A stretch of 41,082 nucleotides of DNA from JAAXGI01 sp963579625 (GTDB lineage: Bacteria > Gemmatimonadota > Gemmatimonadetes > Longimicrobiales > Gaopeijiaceae): NCBI GenBank assembly GCA_963579625.1, contig CAUZHN010000018.1, forward strand, positions 1 through 41,082, read 5' to 3'. This document shows, piece by piece, positions 32,995 through 41,082 of the stretch. Position 1 is the first letter of the stretch, and each line of letters opens with the position of its first letter. Below the pieces are notes generated by a model. It was not told the origin of the DNA, searched no databases, and saw nothing but the letters and a program-made list of their open reading frames with translations. The translations under genes and the position numbers were made by a program.

Positions 32995-34692
32995 ATGAGC
33001 AAGAAGACACCGAAAGCTCAGAGTAGACGAGAGTTCCTTAAGAAGAGCGCGGCGATGGGTACAGGGGCAGCCGTAGGTGTTGGCATGAGTGCCCTGGAAG
33101 GAAGTGCGGGGGAGATAAGGGCCCAAGACATACAGTGGGACCGGGAAGTGGACGTGGTTGTGGTCGGAGCCGGAGCGGGTGGGATGGCCGCTGCAATCGC
33201 TGCTCGCGATCAGGGTGTGTCCGTCCTGATCGTGGAACAGAACTACGATATTGGCGGACGAGCGATCCTGAGTGGTGGTGCGTGTTACCTCGGAGGCGGG
33301 ACTTCTTATCAGAAGGAGTACGGCATTGATGACTCGCCCGAGAAGGTCTTCTACGATTGGACGCTCATGGACCAACCGAGAAACAGGTACAACGATCGGG
33401 AAATCGTTTGGAAATACGTAGAAAATTCGATCGCCACCTTTGACTTCTTGTCGGAGAATGGGGTGAAATGGATGCCACCGGGCAGGCCAAGCCGAAACGA
33501 CTCAGTGTTCAGGAGACCTGCTCCCGAGCAATGGCCGATTGCTAGCGAGGTCATCGTGCCGGAGAATAGGGGCGCCGGCCTGATGAGGCCTCTGGAGAAG
33601 AGCGCTCGAGCGAAAGGCGTTGAGATACTGCTCCAGCACAGGATGCAGACCTTTGTGCGGGAGCAGCCAACCTCCGGCAGGGTTATGGGCCTCACGGCTA
33701 TGGAAGTGGACGAGTGGTATGAACCGACGGGCCAGACTGTCAATATTCGTGCAAACAATGCGGTTATCTTCGCGACCGGCGGACACTCGAACAACGTTGA
33801 TTTTCGCCGAATCTTTGACCCCAGATTAACCGAAGAGTACCAGGTGCATGGTGACGGATGGACACCGCAAAATGCTGATGGGGAACTGGCGGCTATGGCA
33901 ATCGGAGCGTCCTTGTGGGGGGCCGGCCTCCAGACGAATGAAGCAGATGCTCAGCTCTCGAAGGGGCGCTTTGCGACTCGGTCCAACTACCACGGCTTAG
34001 AATTCGTTCCGGAGAGTTCGAACTTCTTCCGTGAGAAAGCCACGGGCATACGAGTTCGGGATTGGCAAAATGTGATTATGGTGAAAGAGAACGGCCTGCG
34101 GTTTCATGACGAAACAGCCGGAATCCGTGACTACGAATACTTCTTTTCCGCCATGCAGTGGACCGGTGATCCTGAGAAGTTGAACGGAGGCGGTCCCATC
34201 TGGGCTATCTTCGATGCCGATGGGGTTGAACGGGAATCATGGATCGTAAAACCCCCACATGTAGATCCCGACGGGTATTTCTACAGCGCCGATACTCTCG
34301 AGGAATTGGCTTCGGGCATTGACAACAAATACCAGTGGCGTCCGATGCCCCCAAACTCACTACGCGAGACCGTCGAACGCTACAATTCCTTTGTCGACTC
34401 TGGTGCGGGAGATGTAGACTTCAACAAGCCGAGGCCACTGTACAAAATCCAACGGCCTCCGTTCTATGCAGCATGGGCAACCCCCTGCGTGCACGACACT
34501 TATGCCGGAGTGCGCATCAACACGAACGCACAGGTGGTAGACACGACGGGAGAGGTGATCCCGGGGCTCTATGCGGCAGGTGAGTCGGCGGGCGGCTTTG
34601 GTCAGCATGGGCTAGGAAGGTCGCTCACCTTCGGCCGCATCGCGGGTATCGATGCCGCCCGAAATGGTCGGATGGTAGATGGCGAGGAGTGA
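32995..34692 (+). CDS. Tat-exported FAD-binding oxidoreductase (flavocytochrome c/ketosteroid dehydrogenase type)
   Basis: 565 residues, GAGAGGA before the ATG. A twin-arginine signal (SRREFLKKSA, 10-19) exports the folded flavoprotein. FAD-binding starts with VVVVGAGAGGMAAAIAARDQG (split around 54-73; the GAGAGG glycines are at 58-63), continues with GGRAILSGG, and ends with the family C-terminal signature YAAGESAGGFGQHGLGRSL near 530. This is the FAD_binding_2 superfamily (fumarate reductase flavoprotein, 3-ketosteroid 1-dehydrogenase, urocanate reductase). No heme-binding motif is present, so electrons need another partner. Its stop overlaps the GTG start of the beta-sandwich paralogue at 34689. 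The substrate cannot be told. Confidence 0.9.
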   Translation: MSKKTPKAQSRREFLKKSAAMGTGAAVGVGMSALEGSAGEIRAQDIQWDREVDVVVVGAGAGGMAAAIAARDQGVSVLIVEQNYDIGGRAILSGGACYLGGGTSYQKEYGIDDSPEKVFYDWTLMDQPRNRYNDREIVWKYVENSIATFDFLSENGVKWMPPGRPSRNDSVFRRPAPEQWPIASEVIVPENRGAGLMRPLEKSARAKGVEILLQHRMQTFVREQPTSGRVMGLTAMEVDEWYEPTGQTVNIRANNAVIFATGGHSNNVDFRRIFDPRLTEEYQVHGDGWTPQNADGELAAMAIGASLWGAGLQTNEADAQLSKGRFATRSNYHGLEFVPESSNFFREKATGIRVRDWQNVIMVKENGLRFHDETAGIRDYEYFFSAMQWTGDPEKLNGGGPIWAIFDADGVERESWIVKPPHVDPDGYFYSADTLEELASGIDNKYQWRPMPPNSLRETVERYNSFVDSGAGDVDFNKPRPLYKIQRPPFYAAWATPCVHDTYAGVRINTNAQVVDTTGEVIPGLYAAGESAGGFGQHGLGRSLTFGRIAGIDAARNGRMVDGEE

Positions 34693-35651
34693 GCCTACTA
34701 CGCTCCAATCCTGATCGGAGCTCGGTACATAAACCTGATCTAGAGGTCAGCCGATGGTTTCCGTTGGAAGTGCCAGCGGGAGCCGAATTAGTCTGTACGA
34801 TCCAGGTAAGCTGTCCATCCGCATGTGACCTTCGGGGTGAGGAAGTCTCCGTTGTGGCTCCCGATGGCTTGGTTGCGTCGAGCGAAATCATCCGCTATGA
34901 GCAAGGGATCAACAACAGTAGAGAGGTCGTACTCAGGGCGCCGTTAGCGGTAGGCAAACACGAGTGGAGCGTACTGTTCCGGCCTTCTCCTCAGGAGGAC
35001 GAGCCAGTCGTACATGCCGAAAGGTCTCTCTTCTTGCCCTTCAGCACCCGGTCCCACGGAAGCAGCCTTGCGATCTGGGACGTTCCTTCGCCCGTCGTCA
35101 TGGGTGAGTCGTTCTCGATTAAGGTGGGCGCTAAGTGCGCAGAGGGTTGTGACTTGCAGGGCATGAAGGTCGAAATCTACGACGAATCAGGTGATAGGAT
35201 AACGACTGCCAAGTTCGGAGAAGCACTCTGGCCAGGATCTGACGCCCTTTACTGGGCCGAAGTCGAATTAGTCGCTCCGCCCAGACAGGGGGTGGCCTCG
35301 TGGTCAGTTGGGCTTCCTACACCGGATCTGGAAATTCCCCATGAGCCAACATCTTCCAAGTTCAGCTTCGCAACTACGAGATCACCTCAGCACGAACTCA
35401 CGGTTCACGTGGTCGAGAAAGGGTCAGTAGCTGCACCGGTTTCAAACGCGGCTGTGCGGCTAGGAGCGTATCAAACCTCTACCGACGAGTCCGGACGCGC
35501 TAGCGTGGCGGTCGCCGAAGGTAACTATCAGCTCCTGGTCTGGAAGGTCGGGTACGAGACTCACCCGAAGGCTATAGAGATATCCGGGGACCTTGCGGTC
35601 AAAGTCGAGGCAACCGTTCTCCCCGACAACTCCAGCTGGGAAGACGATTAG
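34689..35651 (+). CDS. Tandem Ig-like protein with CxxxC loops, paralogue 2 (unknown family)
   Basis: 320 residues from a GTG that overlaps the flavoprotein stop (GTGA), so expression is probably coupled. It is the full-length relative of the protein encoded at 25215. Module 1 has SCPSACDLRG (Cys42, Cys46). Module 2 has KCAEGCDLQG (Cys150, Cys154). The C-terminal carboxypeptidase-regulatory-like module has AVRLGAYQTSTDESG and GYETHPKAI. Shared between the two are His91/Trp93 (KHEWSV), VVH (109), TRSH (123), IWDV and LWPGSDALY. No signal peptide is seen, although the coupled flavoprotein is Tat-exported; co-export as a complex is one possibility. The function is unknown. The stop codon overlaps that of the convergent cupin gene. 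Confidence 0.8.
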   Translation: MSLLRSNPDRSSVHKPDLEVSRWFPLEVPAGAELVCTIQVSCPSACDLRGEEVSVVAPDGLVASSEIIRYEQGINNSREVVLRAPLAVGKHEWSVLFRPSPQEDEPVVHAERSLFLPFSTRSHGSSLAIWDVPSPVVMGESFSIKVGAKCAEGCDLQGMKVEIYDESGDRITTAKFGEALWPGSDALYWAEVELVAPPRQGVASWSVGLPTPDLEIPHEPTSSKFSFATTRSPQHELTVHVVEKGSVAAPVSNAAVRLGAYQTSTDESGRASVAVAEGNYQLLVWKVGYETHPKAIEISGDLAVKVEATVLPDNSSWEDD

Positions 35652-36223
35652 CGATCGTCCAGGTAACTTCTAGCCGCAGCCTCATCCATCAGGGGTACGA
35701 CCTTGTCCGGGTCGACTCGTATCATCAGATAGGTGATGTGATCATCGATGCGTGTAAATTGGTGCCCGGTTCCAGCAGGAATTACCAGGACATCACCCGC
35801 TTTCAGTTCTACCGTCCGGCCATTCCTGATAGCCGTGGAATTATGGCCGGGGCCATTCAGGCGTTGAACCGCCTCGTTGGTTGGTGGCCTCGGGACTGAG
35901 CCTATTAGATCCGGGCCGGTCACGTTCGTGCCAGAGCCACTGATCACGTAGTAAATCTCAGTTACCAGACTGTGTTCGGCTACGCCTCCCGGCTGCTCCA
36001 ACCGGCCCCGATGGGCAATAGCCACCTGTGCATTTGTCTTTCCAATGTCGAGTGATCGAACCTGCTGATCCACTCGCGCAACCTCAAGGAATTCTTCAAA
36101 CTCCTCCACCGATATATAGGTGGAGGGACACATGTTACAGGAGGGTGGGAATTCTTGGGCAGTTGCCATGGCCGGTAGCACTACGAACATAATTATACCG
36201 ACAGGGAGCAATGTCTTGCGCAT
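35648..36223 (-). CDS. Secreted cupin-domain protein, last gene of the DUF1592 operon
   Basis: 191 residues from ATG 36223, with AAGGAG six bases upstream (a GTG lies one codon earlier). The signal peptide ends ATA-Q near 23. A Cys pair (CNMC) starts the mature protein. The cupin barrel covers about 65-170 with metal ligands His85, Glu90 and His155 (EHSLVTEIYYV...GDVLVIPAGTGHQF). It is split by an insertion (about 100-135) containing GPGHNSTAI. The gene is 17 bases after the ankyrin gene, in the same direction. Its TAA stop overlaps the TAG stop of the convergent paralogue gene. The reaction is unknown. Confidence 0.85.
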   Translation of the reverse strand: MRKTLLPVGIIMFVVLPAMATAQEFPPSCNMCPSTYISVEEFEEFLEVARVDQQVRSLDIGKTNAQVAIAHRGRLEQPGGVAEHSLVTEIYYVISGSGTNVTGPDLIGSVPRPPTNEAVQRLNGPGHNSTAIRNGRTVELKAGDVLVIPAGTGHQFTRIDDHITYLMIRVDPDKVVPLMDEAAARSYLDDR

Positions 36224-36240
36224 CACGATCTCCTTGGCTT

Positions 36241-37593
36241 CTACGGTCGAGTGGCTTCCATGGCTCGAAGAAAGTCCATTATTGAGAGGAAACCAGCACG
36301 GTCGCTCGCTGTCTGACCTTCTAGATCAGTGGCATGTACATCCACGCCGAGTTCTACGGTCAACCTCACCGCTTCTAGTACCTTGGCTTCCAACTCGATC
36401 GGATCCGACGGTACGAAGGCACGCATCCTTCTCGGGCCACCCATCCCGACGGCTGCCATCAGGACGGTCGTCGCTTCGGTCACACCCCCTCCCCCATATG
36501 TACCCGCCGAAGCTATATACTTCACCTCATGGACGAAGAGTGGGTCTGCACCATGTTCTGCCAGAAGATGCATAATCCCAGGCTCACTGAAGCGAGCTGC
36601 AAGCCAGAACGGCGTCGCCCCAATCAGTGAGGGGTGAAGGGACCAGTCCCTCGATGCACGTCGTGTTGGAGTCCATGTCGAAATTCGAGCGTTTGGATCG
36701 GCACCATGGGCAAGAAGTTTTCCGGCCAAGCCTTCATCTCTACGCATGATTGCCATATGGAGCGGGGAAAATCCCTCCTCGTCAGCATTCGGATCGGCAC
36801 CTTTATCAAGCATAAATTCTACGAATTCGTGAAATCCGGAGTGTGCGGCGAGAGTCGTGGCACTGATACCCCAAGCATCGGCGTCATCTACATCAGCGCC
36901 ATAGCTCACCAGGAGCCGTGCGGAAGGAAGATCTCCTACCCGAGCTGCAAATAACAGCGGCGTGTTACCCCCATGAGGCACTATCTGTTTATTAAGGCTA
37001 TGTGGGGGAACGGCCATCACCTGACCCCAGGTCTCTGATCGAGCATGGATGTCCGCACCATGCTCGAGGAGAACCCGTACCGCATCAATATTCTGCTGCC
37101 CAACCGCCCACATGAGCGCAGTTTGGCCCCGTGTCGCACTTACGTTTGGGTCAGCTCCCGCACCAAGTATCAGCTCCAAGACCTCGGGGGCACCCGTGCG
37201 AGCAGCTGTCATCACAGGGGTCTCTCCCGAAAGGAGCGCAGCGTTCGGGTCCGCCCCGGCAGCCAAGAGGCTCCGAACCATGTCGGCACTTCCGTTCATG
37301 CTAGCACTCCAGAGCGGCGTGGCACCGAGATCGTTAGCGGCATTCACGTCCGCCCCATCGCGAATCAGGAGTTCAGCTGACTCAACTTCATCCCAATAGC
37401 TGGCCCAATGAAGGGCCGTTGCCCCATCTGGAGCTGTTGCAGTGGGGTCTGCTCCTTCTTCCAAGAGATTCTGGACCGCCACCCAATCTGTATTCTTTGC
37501 GGCTTCGATCAGGGCTGGTAGATCTATGCCGCTGGCCCCGGTGAGAACCACGACCAGAGCAAGTGGAATCAGTTTCTGGAATCGAGACTTCAC
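36241..37593 (-). CDS. Secreted ankyrin-repeat protein
   Basis: 450 residues from a GTG with AGGAGG six bases upstream. The signal peptide covers about 1-22. Around ten ankyrin repeats follow. Typical units are GATALHWASYWDEVESAELL with IRDGADVNAANDLG, GETPVMTAARTG, GQTALMWAVGQQ and GFSPLHMAIMRRDEG, each ending in an HGADPN-like turn. A non-repeat insert (MAVPPHSLNKQIVPHGG) lies near 195-210, and another (VKYIASAGTYGGGGVTEATT) near 355-380. Secreted ankyrin proteins commonly sit with DUF1592/DUF1552 genes. They probably act as a periplasmic binding scaffold for that system (inference). Confidence 0.9.
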   Translation of the reverse strand: MKSRFQKLIPLALVVVLTGASGIDLPALIEAAKNTDWVAVQNLLEEGADPTATAPDGATALHWASYWDEVESAELLIRDGADVNAANDLGATPLWSASMNGSADMVRSLLAAGADPNAALLSGETPVMTAARTGAPEVLELILGAGADPNVSATRGQTALMWAVGQQNIDAVRVLLEHGADIHARSETWGQVMAVPPHSLNKQIVPHGGNTPLLFAARVGDLPSARLLVSYGADVDDADAWGISATTLAAHSGFHEFVEFMLDKGADPNADEEGFSPLHMAIMRRDEGLAGKLLAHGADPNARISTWTPTRRASRDWSLHPSLIGATPFWLAARFSEPGIMHLLAEHGADPLFVHEVKYIASAGTYGGGGVTEATTVLMAAVGMGGPRRMRAFVPSDPIELEAKVLEAVRLTVELGVDVHATDLEGQTASDRAGFLSIMDFLRAMEATRP

Positions 37594-37625
37594 GAAAGCC
37601 CTCCTGGATCTGTGAACATTCGAGG

Positions 37626-38969
37626 TCAGATCCCGGAAAGCGTGTCGATCGGCAACGCTCCCGTGCTTGCTCCAATCTGGTCCACTGGGACATCCATCTT
37701 GTCCATCAGCGTTACGAGCAGATTCGCCATGCCCGGCTCGTCAGAGTAACTGAGATGCCGTCCTGTCTGAAGTCGTCCGGCACCGCCTCCCATCACCAGT
37801 AGCGGAAGGTTCTCACCAGAATGCCGCGTGCTGTTGGAGATACCCCCGCCGTAGAGGATCGTCATGTTGTCCAGCAACGAGCCATCCCCATCGGGCGTGG
37901 CACGAAGCTTAGTTAAGTACCTGGCAAACAGCTCGGTATGGTACCGATTGATCTTTGACATGCGCTCAATCAGCTCCGGCTGGTTATTGTGATGCGAGAG
38001 TGGATGGTGAGCATCCGGCACATCGATCTGCGGGTACGGACGAGCGCTCTGCTCCTTACTCATCATGAACGTGATGACCCGCGTCAAGTCAGTCTGAAGC
38101 GCCAGCAGCTGCAGGTCGCTCATCAAGTCGAAGTGGTCCTCGAACGCAGCCGGTGCTCCCTCCGGCTGCGCGAGGGGAGGAAGCTCCATATCGATCTGCT
38201 CTTCCGCCCTTTGGATCCGCCTCTCCACGTCACGAATGGCCTCCGTGTACTGCTCCATCTTGATCTTGTCCTGGGCCCCAATCTCACGACTGAGGTCGTT
38301 CACCTTGTCCGTCACGGAGTCCAAAATGCTCTTCTGCTGTCGCAATCTTGCCTCCCGAGCTGACCGCTCGGTGGAGCCCGCATCCCCAAACAAACGCTCA
38401 AACACTGCCCGTGGGTTGTACTCCGTGGGTAAAGGCTGTGTGGGACCACGCCATGAGAGGGTATGAGTATAGACGCAGCTCAGATTGCTGCTGCAGGCGC
38501 CCGCGTTCGCCGAGGCGTCCATGGAGAGTTCCAAGGAAGCCAACTGGGTATCCTGGCCGAACTCTCGCGCCAACAGCTGATCCATCGACACATCAGCGAT
38601 GATCTCGGTCTCAGTCCGCCCCCCCTGAGGGACACCGGTGAGGAACGATCCAGAAGCGCCAGCGTGAATCTGGACCCAATTCGCTCGAATCCCGGACAGA
38701 GCGAGCATTTGATCACGAAATGGTGCGAGCGGCTCCATGATGGGAGAGAGTTTGAAATCCCTGCCCTCACCGTTCGGGGACCAGTACTCCATGGCCATCC
38801 CATTAGGTACGTAGACAGTCTGGAACCGATGCACCCGGTCGATCTTGGCCTGGCCACGAAGCCCGAAAACGGGGAACATCGCGTCGAGAAGCGGTAGTGC
38901 CAAACTGGCACCGATCCCCTTCAGAAGTGTTCGTCGGGGAAGCGATTTGCCAGTCAGAATAGTTGTCAT
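37626..38969 (-). CDS. DUF1552 protein, Tat-type signal
   Basis: 447 residues from ATG 38969 with GGAGG six bases upstream; the open frame to 39056 lacks a site. The signal LPRRTLLKGIGASLALPLLDAM is split over residues 9-30 and has a twin arginine. The rest is DUF1552: RFQTVYVPNGMAMEYW near 50, a helical coiled-coil segment (200-260), SKEQSARPYPQIDV, HHPLSHH and LLDNMTILYGGGISNS. The family belongs to the alkaline-phosphatase-like/DUF1501-type secreted proteins by appearance, but its activity is not established. It is almost always paired with a DUF1592 gene; here the pair is 31 bases apart. Confidence 0.92.
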   Translation of the reverse strand: MTTILTGKSLPRRTLLKGIGASLALPLLDAMFPVFGLRGQAKIDRVHRFQTVYVPNGMAMEYWSPNGEGRDFKLSPIMEPLAPFRDQMLALSGIRANWVQIHAGASGSFLTGVPQGGRTETEIIADVSMDQLLAREFGQDTQLASLELSMDASANAGACSSNLSCVYTHTLSWRGPTQPLPTEYNPRAVFERLFGDAGSTERSAREARLRQQKSILDSVTDKVNDLSREIGAQDKIKMEQYTEAIRDVERRIQRAEEQIDMELPPLAQPEGAPAAFEDHFDLMSDLQLLALQTDLTRVITFMMSKEQSARPYPQIDVPDAHHPLSHHNNQPELIERMSKINRYHTELFARYLTKLRATPDGDGSLLDNMTILYGGGISNSTRHSGENLPLLVMGGGAGRLQTGRHLSYSDEPGMANLLVTLMDKMDVPVDQIGASTGALPIDTLSGI

Positions 38970-39000
38970 CGGGTGCCTCCAAATGTGTTCTGTTCCTACC

Positions 39001-41082
39001 TCAGATTGCTTCCCCAGACCTCCGCATGAGGAAGGCCGGGCTCTTTGCGATTCCAACCACGATCGATGACCATCTGTAGCCGTCGTCCTTCGCGTCTCGC
39101 ACGATCTGCCGCACGGTCGGCTGATCGAAGTGTTCGAGGGGACGTCCCAAGGCGTAGGACATCAGCTTTTCAGTCACCGTGCCAACGAACTGTTCGTCAT
39201 ACTCTAGTAGCAACGCCCTCAACGATGAGACCCCATCCAGCTCCACACCGCTGGGCCAGCTTCCACGATTGTCGATCGGACTCCCTCGTTCATCAATGTC
39301 CCGCCACGCACCGACCGCATCGAAATTTTCGAGTGCGAACCCCAGGGGATCCATGAGCGAATGGCAACTGGCGCATAGAGGATCGGTCCGGTGCTGTTCT
39401 AGTCGCTCGCGGATGCCCAGCGCAACCACCTCCGGATCCGTGTCCAGGTTCGTGTCCACGTTCGCTGGAGGCGGTGCCGGGTTCGCTCCTAGAATATTGT
39501 CCAGGAGCCACTTCCCCCGCAATACGGGCGATGTACGGTCCGGGTATGCGGTTATCGCCATGAGCCCTCCGTGCCCAAGCAGACCTCCTCTCTGCTCTGG
39601 GTTCGGAAGCATGACTCGGCGTGGACGGGAGCCATAGATCCCCGGAATCCCGTAGAACCTCGCCAACCGCTCATTCGCGTAAGTGTAATCAGCGCTTAGC
39701 AGCTCCAGGATGCTCCGATCGTCGCGCAGAGTGCTCGCAATGAACAGCTCCGTTTCCTGCTGGAACGCTTCCAGGAGACTGTCATCAAAATCGGGATAAA
39801 TGACCGGATCGGCAAGTTTCTCGGGAAGAAGGCGAAGGTTCAGCCATTGGGCAGCAAAGCCCTCCACAAGCGCGTCAACAGCACGCGAATCGGCCAACAA
39901 TCTGAGGGTTTCCTCTTCGAGAACCGCTGGATCCGTGAGTCGCCCGTCCTCTGCTATCCGGAGCAGATCTTCGTCAGGAATACTACTCCACAGGAAGAAG
40001 GACAGCCTTGAGGCCAAGTCCAGATCGTCAAGCGAGTAGACGTCACCCAAGTCGACCCCAGTCGGCTCTCCATATACACGGAAGAGAAACTCTGGGTCAA
40101 CAACGAGACGCTCCAAGGCGAATTGGATGCCGGCGTCAAAGCTTCCCCCTGCCCTGCGACCTTCTTCAAAGAACTCCAGCAGGATCTGTACATCTTGTTC
40201 CGTAGCCGGGCGGCGATAAGCCCTTCGAGCCATCCTCGAAAGGATTTCGGTAGCACATACCTCTTCGCCGGTTCCAGCCTCGGGACGGCAAATGAAAATC
40301 TCCCGCTGGCTGGGGGTCGCGGTCGTGGTTCCGGTGATCTCATACGGCCCCCCGATCTGGACCGACTGAACGCTTGCATTATCCATGTAAATCTGATCGT
40401 TCGTCAGGACTCGCCCCCTCTGGCGAGGTTGCGGCAGACCTTCCGGCTCCCACTGCTCCCTAACGAAGGATAAGCCGATGACCTGAGGCCCGGCTACAAC
40501 ATTCAAGCGAACCTCCAGGTGCGCGTCTCCCGTCACCTGCATGTACTCTTCCCATTCGGGAGAGCCTCGCGAGTCCGGTTCGCCCGCGCCAGCGTAGCTA
40601 GCGGCGGCAGGCCGTTGATCAAGGGCTCCTCCACCCACCGTGAACCTCTCGATCAACTTCCCATCCAGTCTGAGATCCAGCCGCTGAGGCCATCCCATCC
40701 CCATCAGATAGTCTTGGTATTGCCTCCGGAGCAGGATCTTGATGAGATAATCACCATCAGTAGGGAAGTTGTAGCTTACTGCGATACCACCGCGGGACCC
40801 GAAGGGGAGTTCCTCACTCTGACGTTGATCCTGAACAACGTGTAGCGGGACCTCGAAGGTCTCCACTCCTGGAGCTGTGGGAGGCAGACCCGTAGCAAGA
40901 CGGGTCACCTGCCGAGCCACGGACATGTATCGCTCCATGTGGGTGGTCGTGATCGAGAGAGCGTCCGCGAAGTTGTCGAAACTACCGTCCGCAGTCTCAT
41001 CGCCAGGCAGGAGCGAACTCAAATCGACATCGAGCGCAAAAAGGTCATTGATGGCGTTGTTGTATTCTAGGCGGTTGAGACG
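39001..41082 (-). CDS. DUF1592-family cytochrome-type protein, cut by the right edge
   Basis: 693 residues are visible and the frame stays open to the last base, so the N-terminus lies outside. Family members carry a PSD1-type cytochrome domain there. Visible order: the DUF1587 start RLNRLEYNNAINDLF at the edge, a carbohydrate-binding-like beta module (VSYNFPTDGDYLIKILL), DUF1595 (RRAYRRPATEQDVQ), DUF1592 (ASRLSFFLWSSIPDEDLL), DUF1588 with CASCHSLMDPLGFALENFD, and DUF1585 (EKLMSYALGRPLEHFD). CASCH is a c-type heme motif in DUF1588. It is the first visible gene of a four-gene run with DUF1552, ankyrin and cupin genes. The function is unknown; it is probably a periplasmic oxidoreductase acting on a polymer or complex carbon source. 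Confidence 0.92.
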   Translation of the reverse strand, partial: RLNRLEYNNAINDLFALDVDLSSLLPGDETADGSFDNFADALSITTTHMERYMSVARQVTRLATGLPPTAPGVETFEVPLHVVQDQRQSEELPFGSRGGIAVSYNFPTDGDYLIKILLRRQYQDYLMGMGWPQRLDLRLDGKLIERFTVGGGALDQRPAAASYAGAGEPDSRGSPEWEEYMQVTGDAHLEVRLNVVAGPQVIGLSFVREQWEPEGLPQPRQRGRVLTNDQIYMDNASVQSVQIGGPYEITGTTTATPSQREIFICRPEAGTGEEVCATEILSRMARRAYRRPATEQDVQILLEFFEEGRRAGGSFDAGIQFALERLVVDPEFLFRVYGEPTGVDLGDVYSLDDLDLASRLSFFLWSSIPDEDLLRIAEDGRLTDPAVLEEETLRLLADSRAVDALVEGFAAQWLNLRLLPEKLADPVIYPDFDDSLLEAFQQETELFIASTLRDDRSILELLSADYTYANERLARFYGIPGIYGSRPRRVMLPNPEQRGGLLGHGGLMAITAYPDRTSPVLRGKWLLDNILGANPAPPPANVDTNLDTDPEVVALGIRERLEQHRTDPLCASCHSLMDPLGFALENFDAVGAWRDIDERGSPIDNRGSWPSGVELDGVSSLRALLLEYDEQFVGTVTEKLMSYALGRPLEHFDQPTVRQIVRDAKDDGYRWSSIVVGIAKSPAFLMRRSGEAI

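Noticed and set aside
1..41082. Search for CRISPR arrays, insertion sequences, integrases, toxin-antitoxin or phage defence genes
   Set aside because: No spaced direct repeats, transposase motifs or defence-type domains were seen by eye in any frame.

Overview
The window looks like a contig end from an uncultured, moderately GC-rich Gram-negative bacterium. The best guess is a marine or sediment Gemmatimonadota- or Acidobacteriota-type heterotroph. The taxonomic hints are indirect: a DUF5916/CBM9 outer-membrane protein, many secreted quinoproteins and NHL-propeller lipoproteins, a DUF1592-DUF1552-ankyrin operon, a cytochrome c fused to a copper-monooxygenase-like domain, and Tat-exported oxidoreductases. 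No rRNA, tRNA, CRISPR array, transposase or phage gene was seen. Most products carry Sec, lipoprotein or Tat signals, so the window mainly encodes periplasmic or envelope oxidative chemistry.

Layout. 1-5 kb: a truncated DUF4399 lipoprotein, an MscS-type channel, a small lipoprotein cytochrome c, a cold-shock protein between two good terminators, a membrane-anchored coiled-coil protein and a secreted protein with a repeated HxxHV motif. 5-9 kb: DUF5916 protein and an NHL lipoprotein. 9-12 kb: a short BatA-BatB-TPR operon. 11.9-23.1 kb: an island of quinoproteins and NHL propellers. It holds a cytochrome-PQQ fusion with a decayed NHL gene at its 3' end, a tiny lipoprotein, a secreted cupin, a cytochrome c/PQQ dehydrogenase/Gfo-Idh-MocA gene run, a second NHL lipoprotein and a third PQQ dehydrogenase. 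23.4-25.1 kb: an amidohydrolase followed by a relic of a second amidohydrolase C-terminus.

25.2-35.7 kb: two full-length paralogues of a family I do not recognise (25215-26150 and 34689-35651). Each has two Ig-like modules with a CxxxC loop and a C-terminal carboxypeptidase-regulatory-like module, and neither has a signal peptide. The second copy overlaps the stop codon of a Tat-exported FAD oxidoreductase gene. Between them lie a small Cys-rich lipoprotein, a secreted MBL-fold hydrolase, a NosR-like flavin/Fe-S membrane protein, the cytochrome-PHM-like fusion and a secreted Ig-like protein. 35.6-41.1 kb: a tight minus-strand operon (DUF1592 protein, cut by the right edge; DUF1552; secreted ankyrin protein; cupin).

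Working together (inference): the PQQ dehydrogenases and the heme, copper and flavin proteins would oxidise small organic molecules outside the cytoplasm and pass electrons to c-type cytochromes. Substrates cannot be read from the sequence. The candidate novel system is the duplicated CxxxC beta-sandwich family and its coupling to the flavoprotein.
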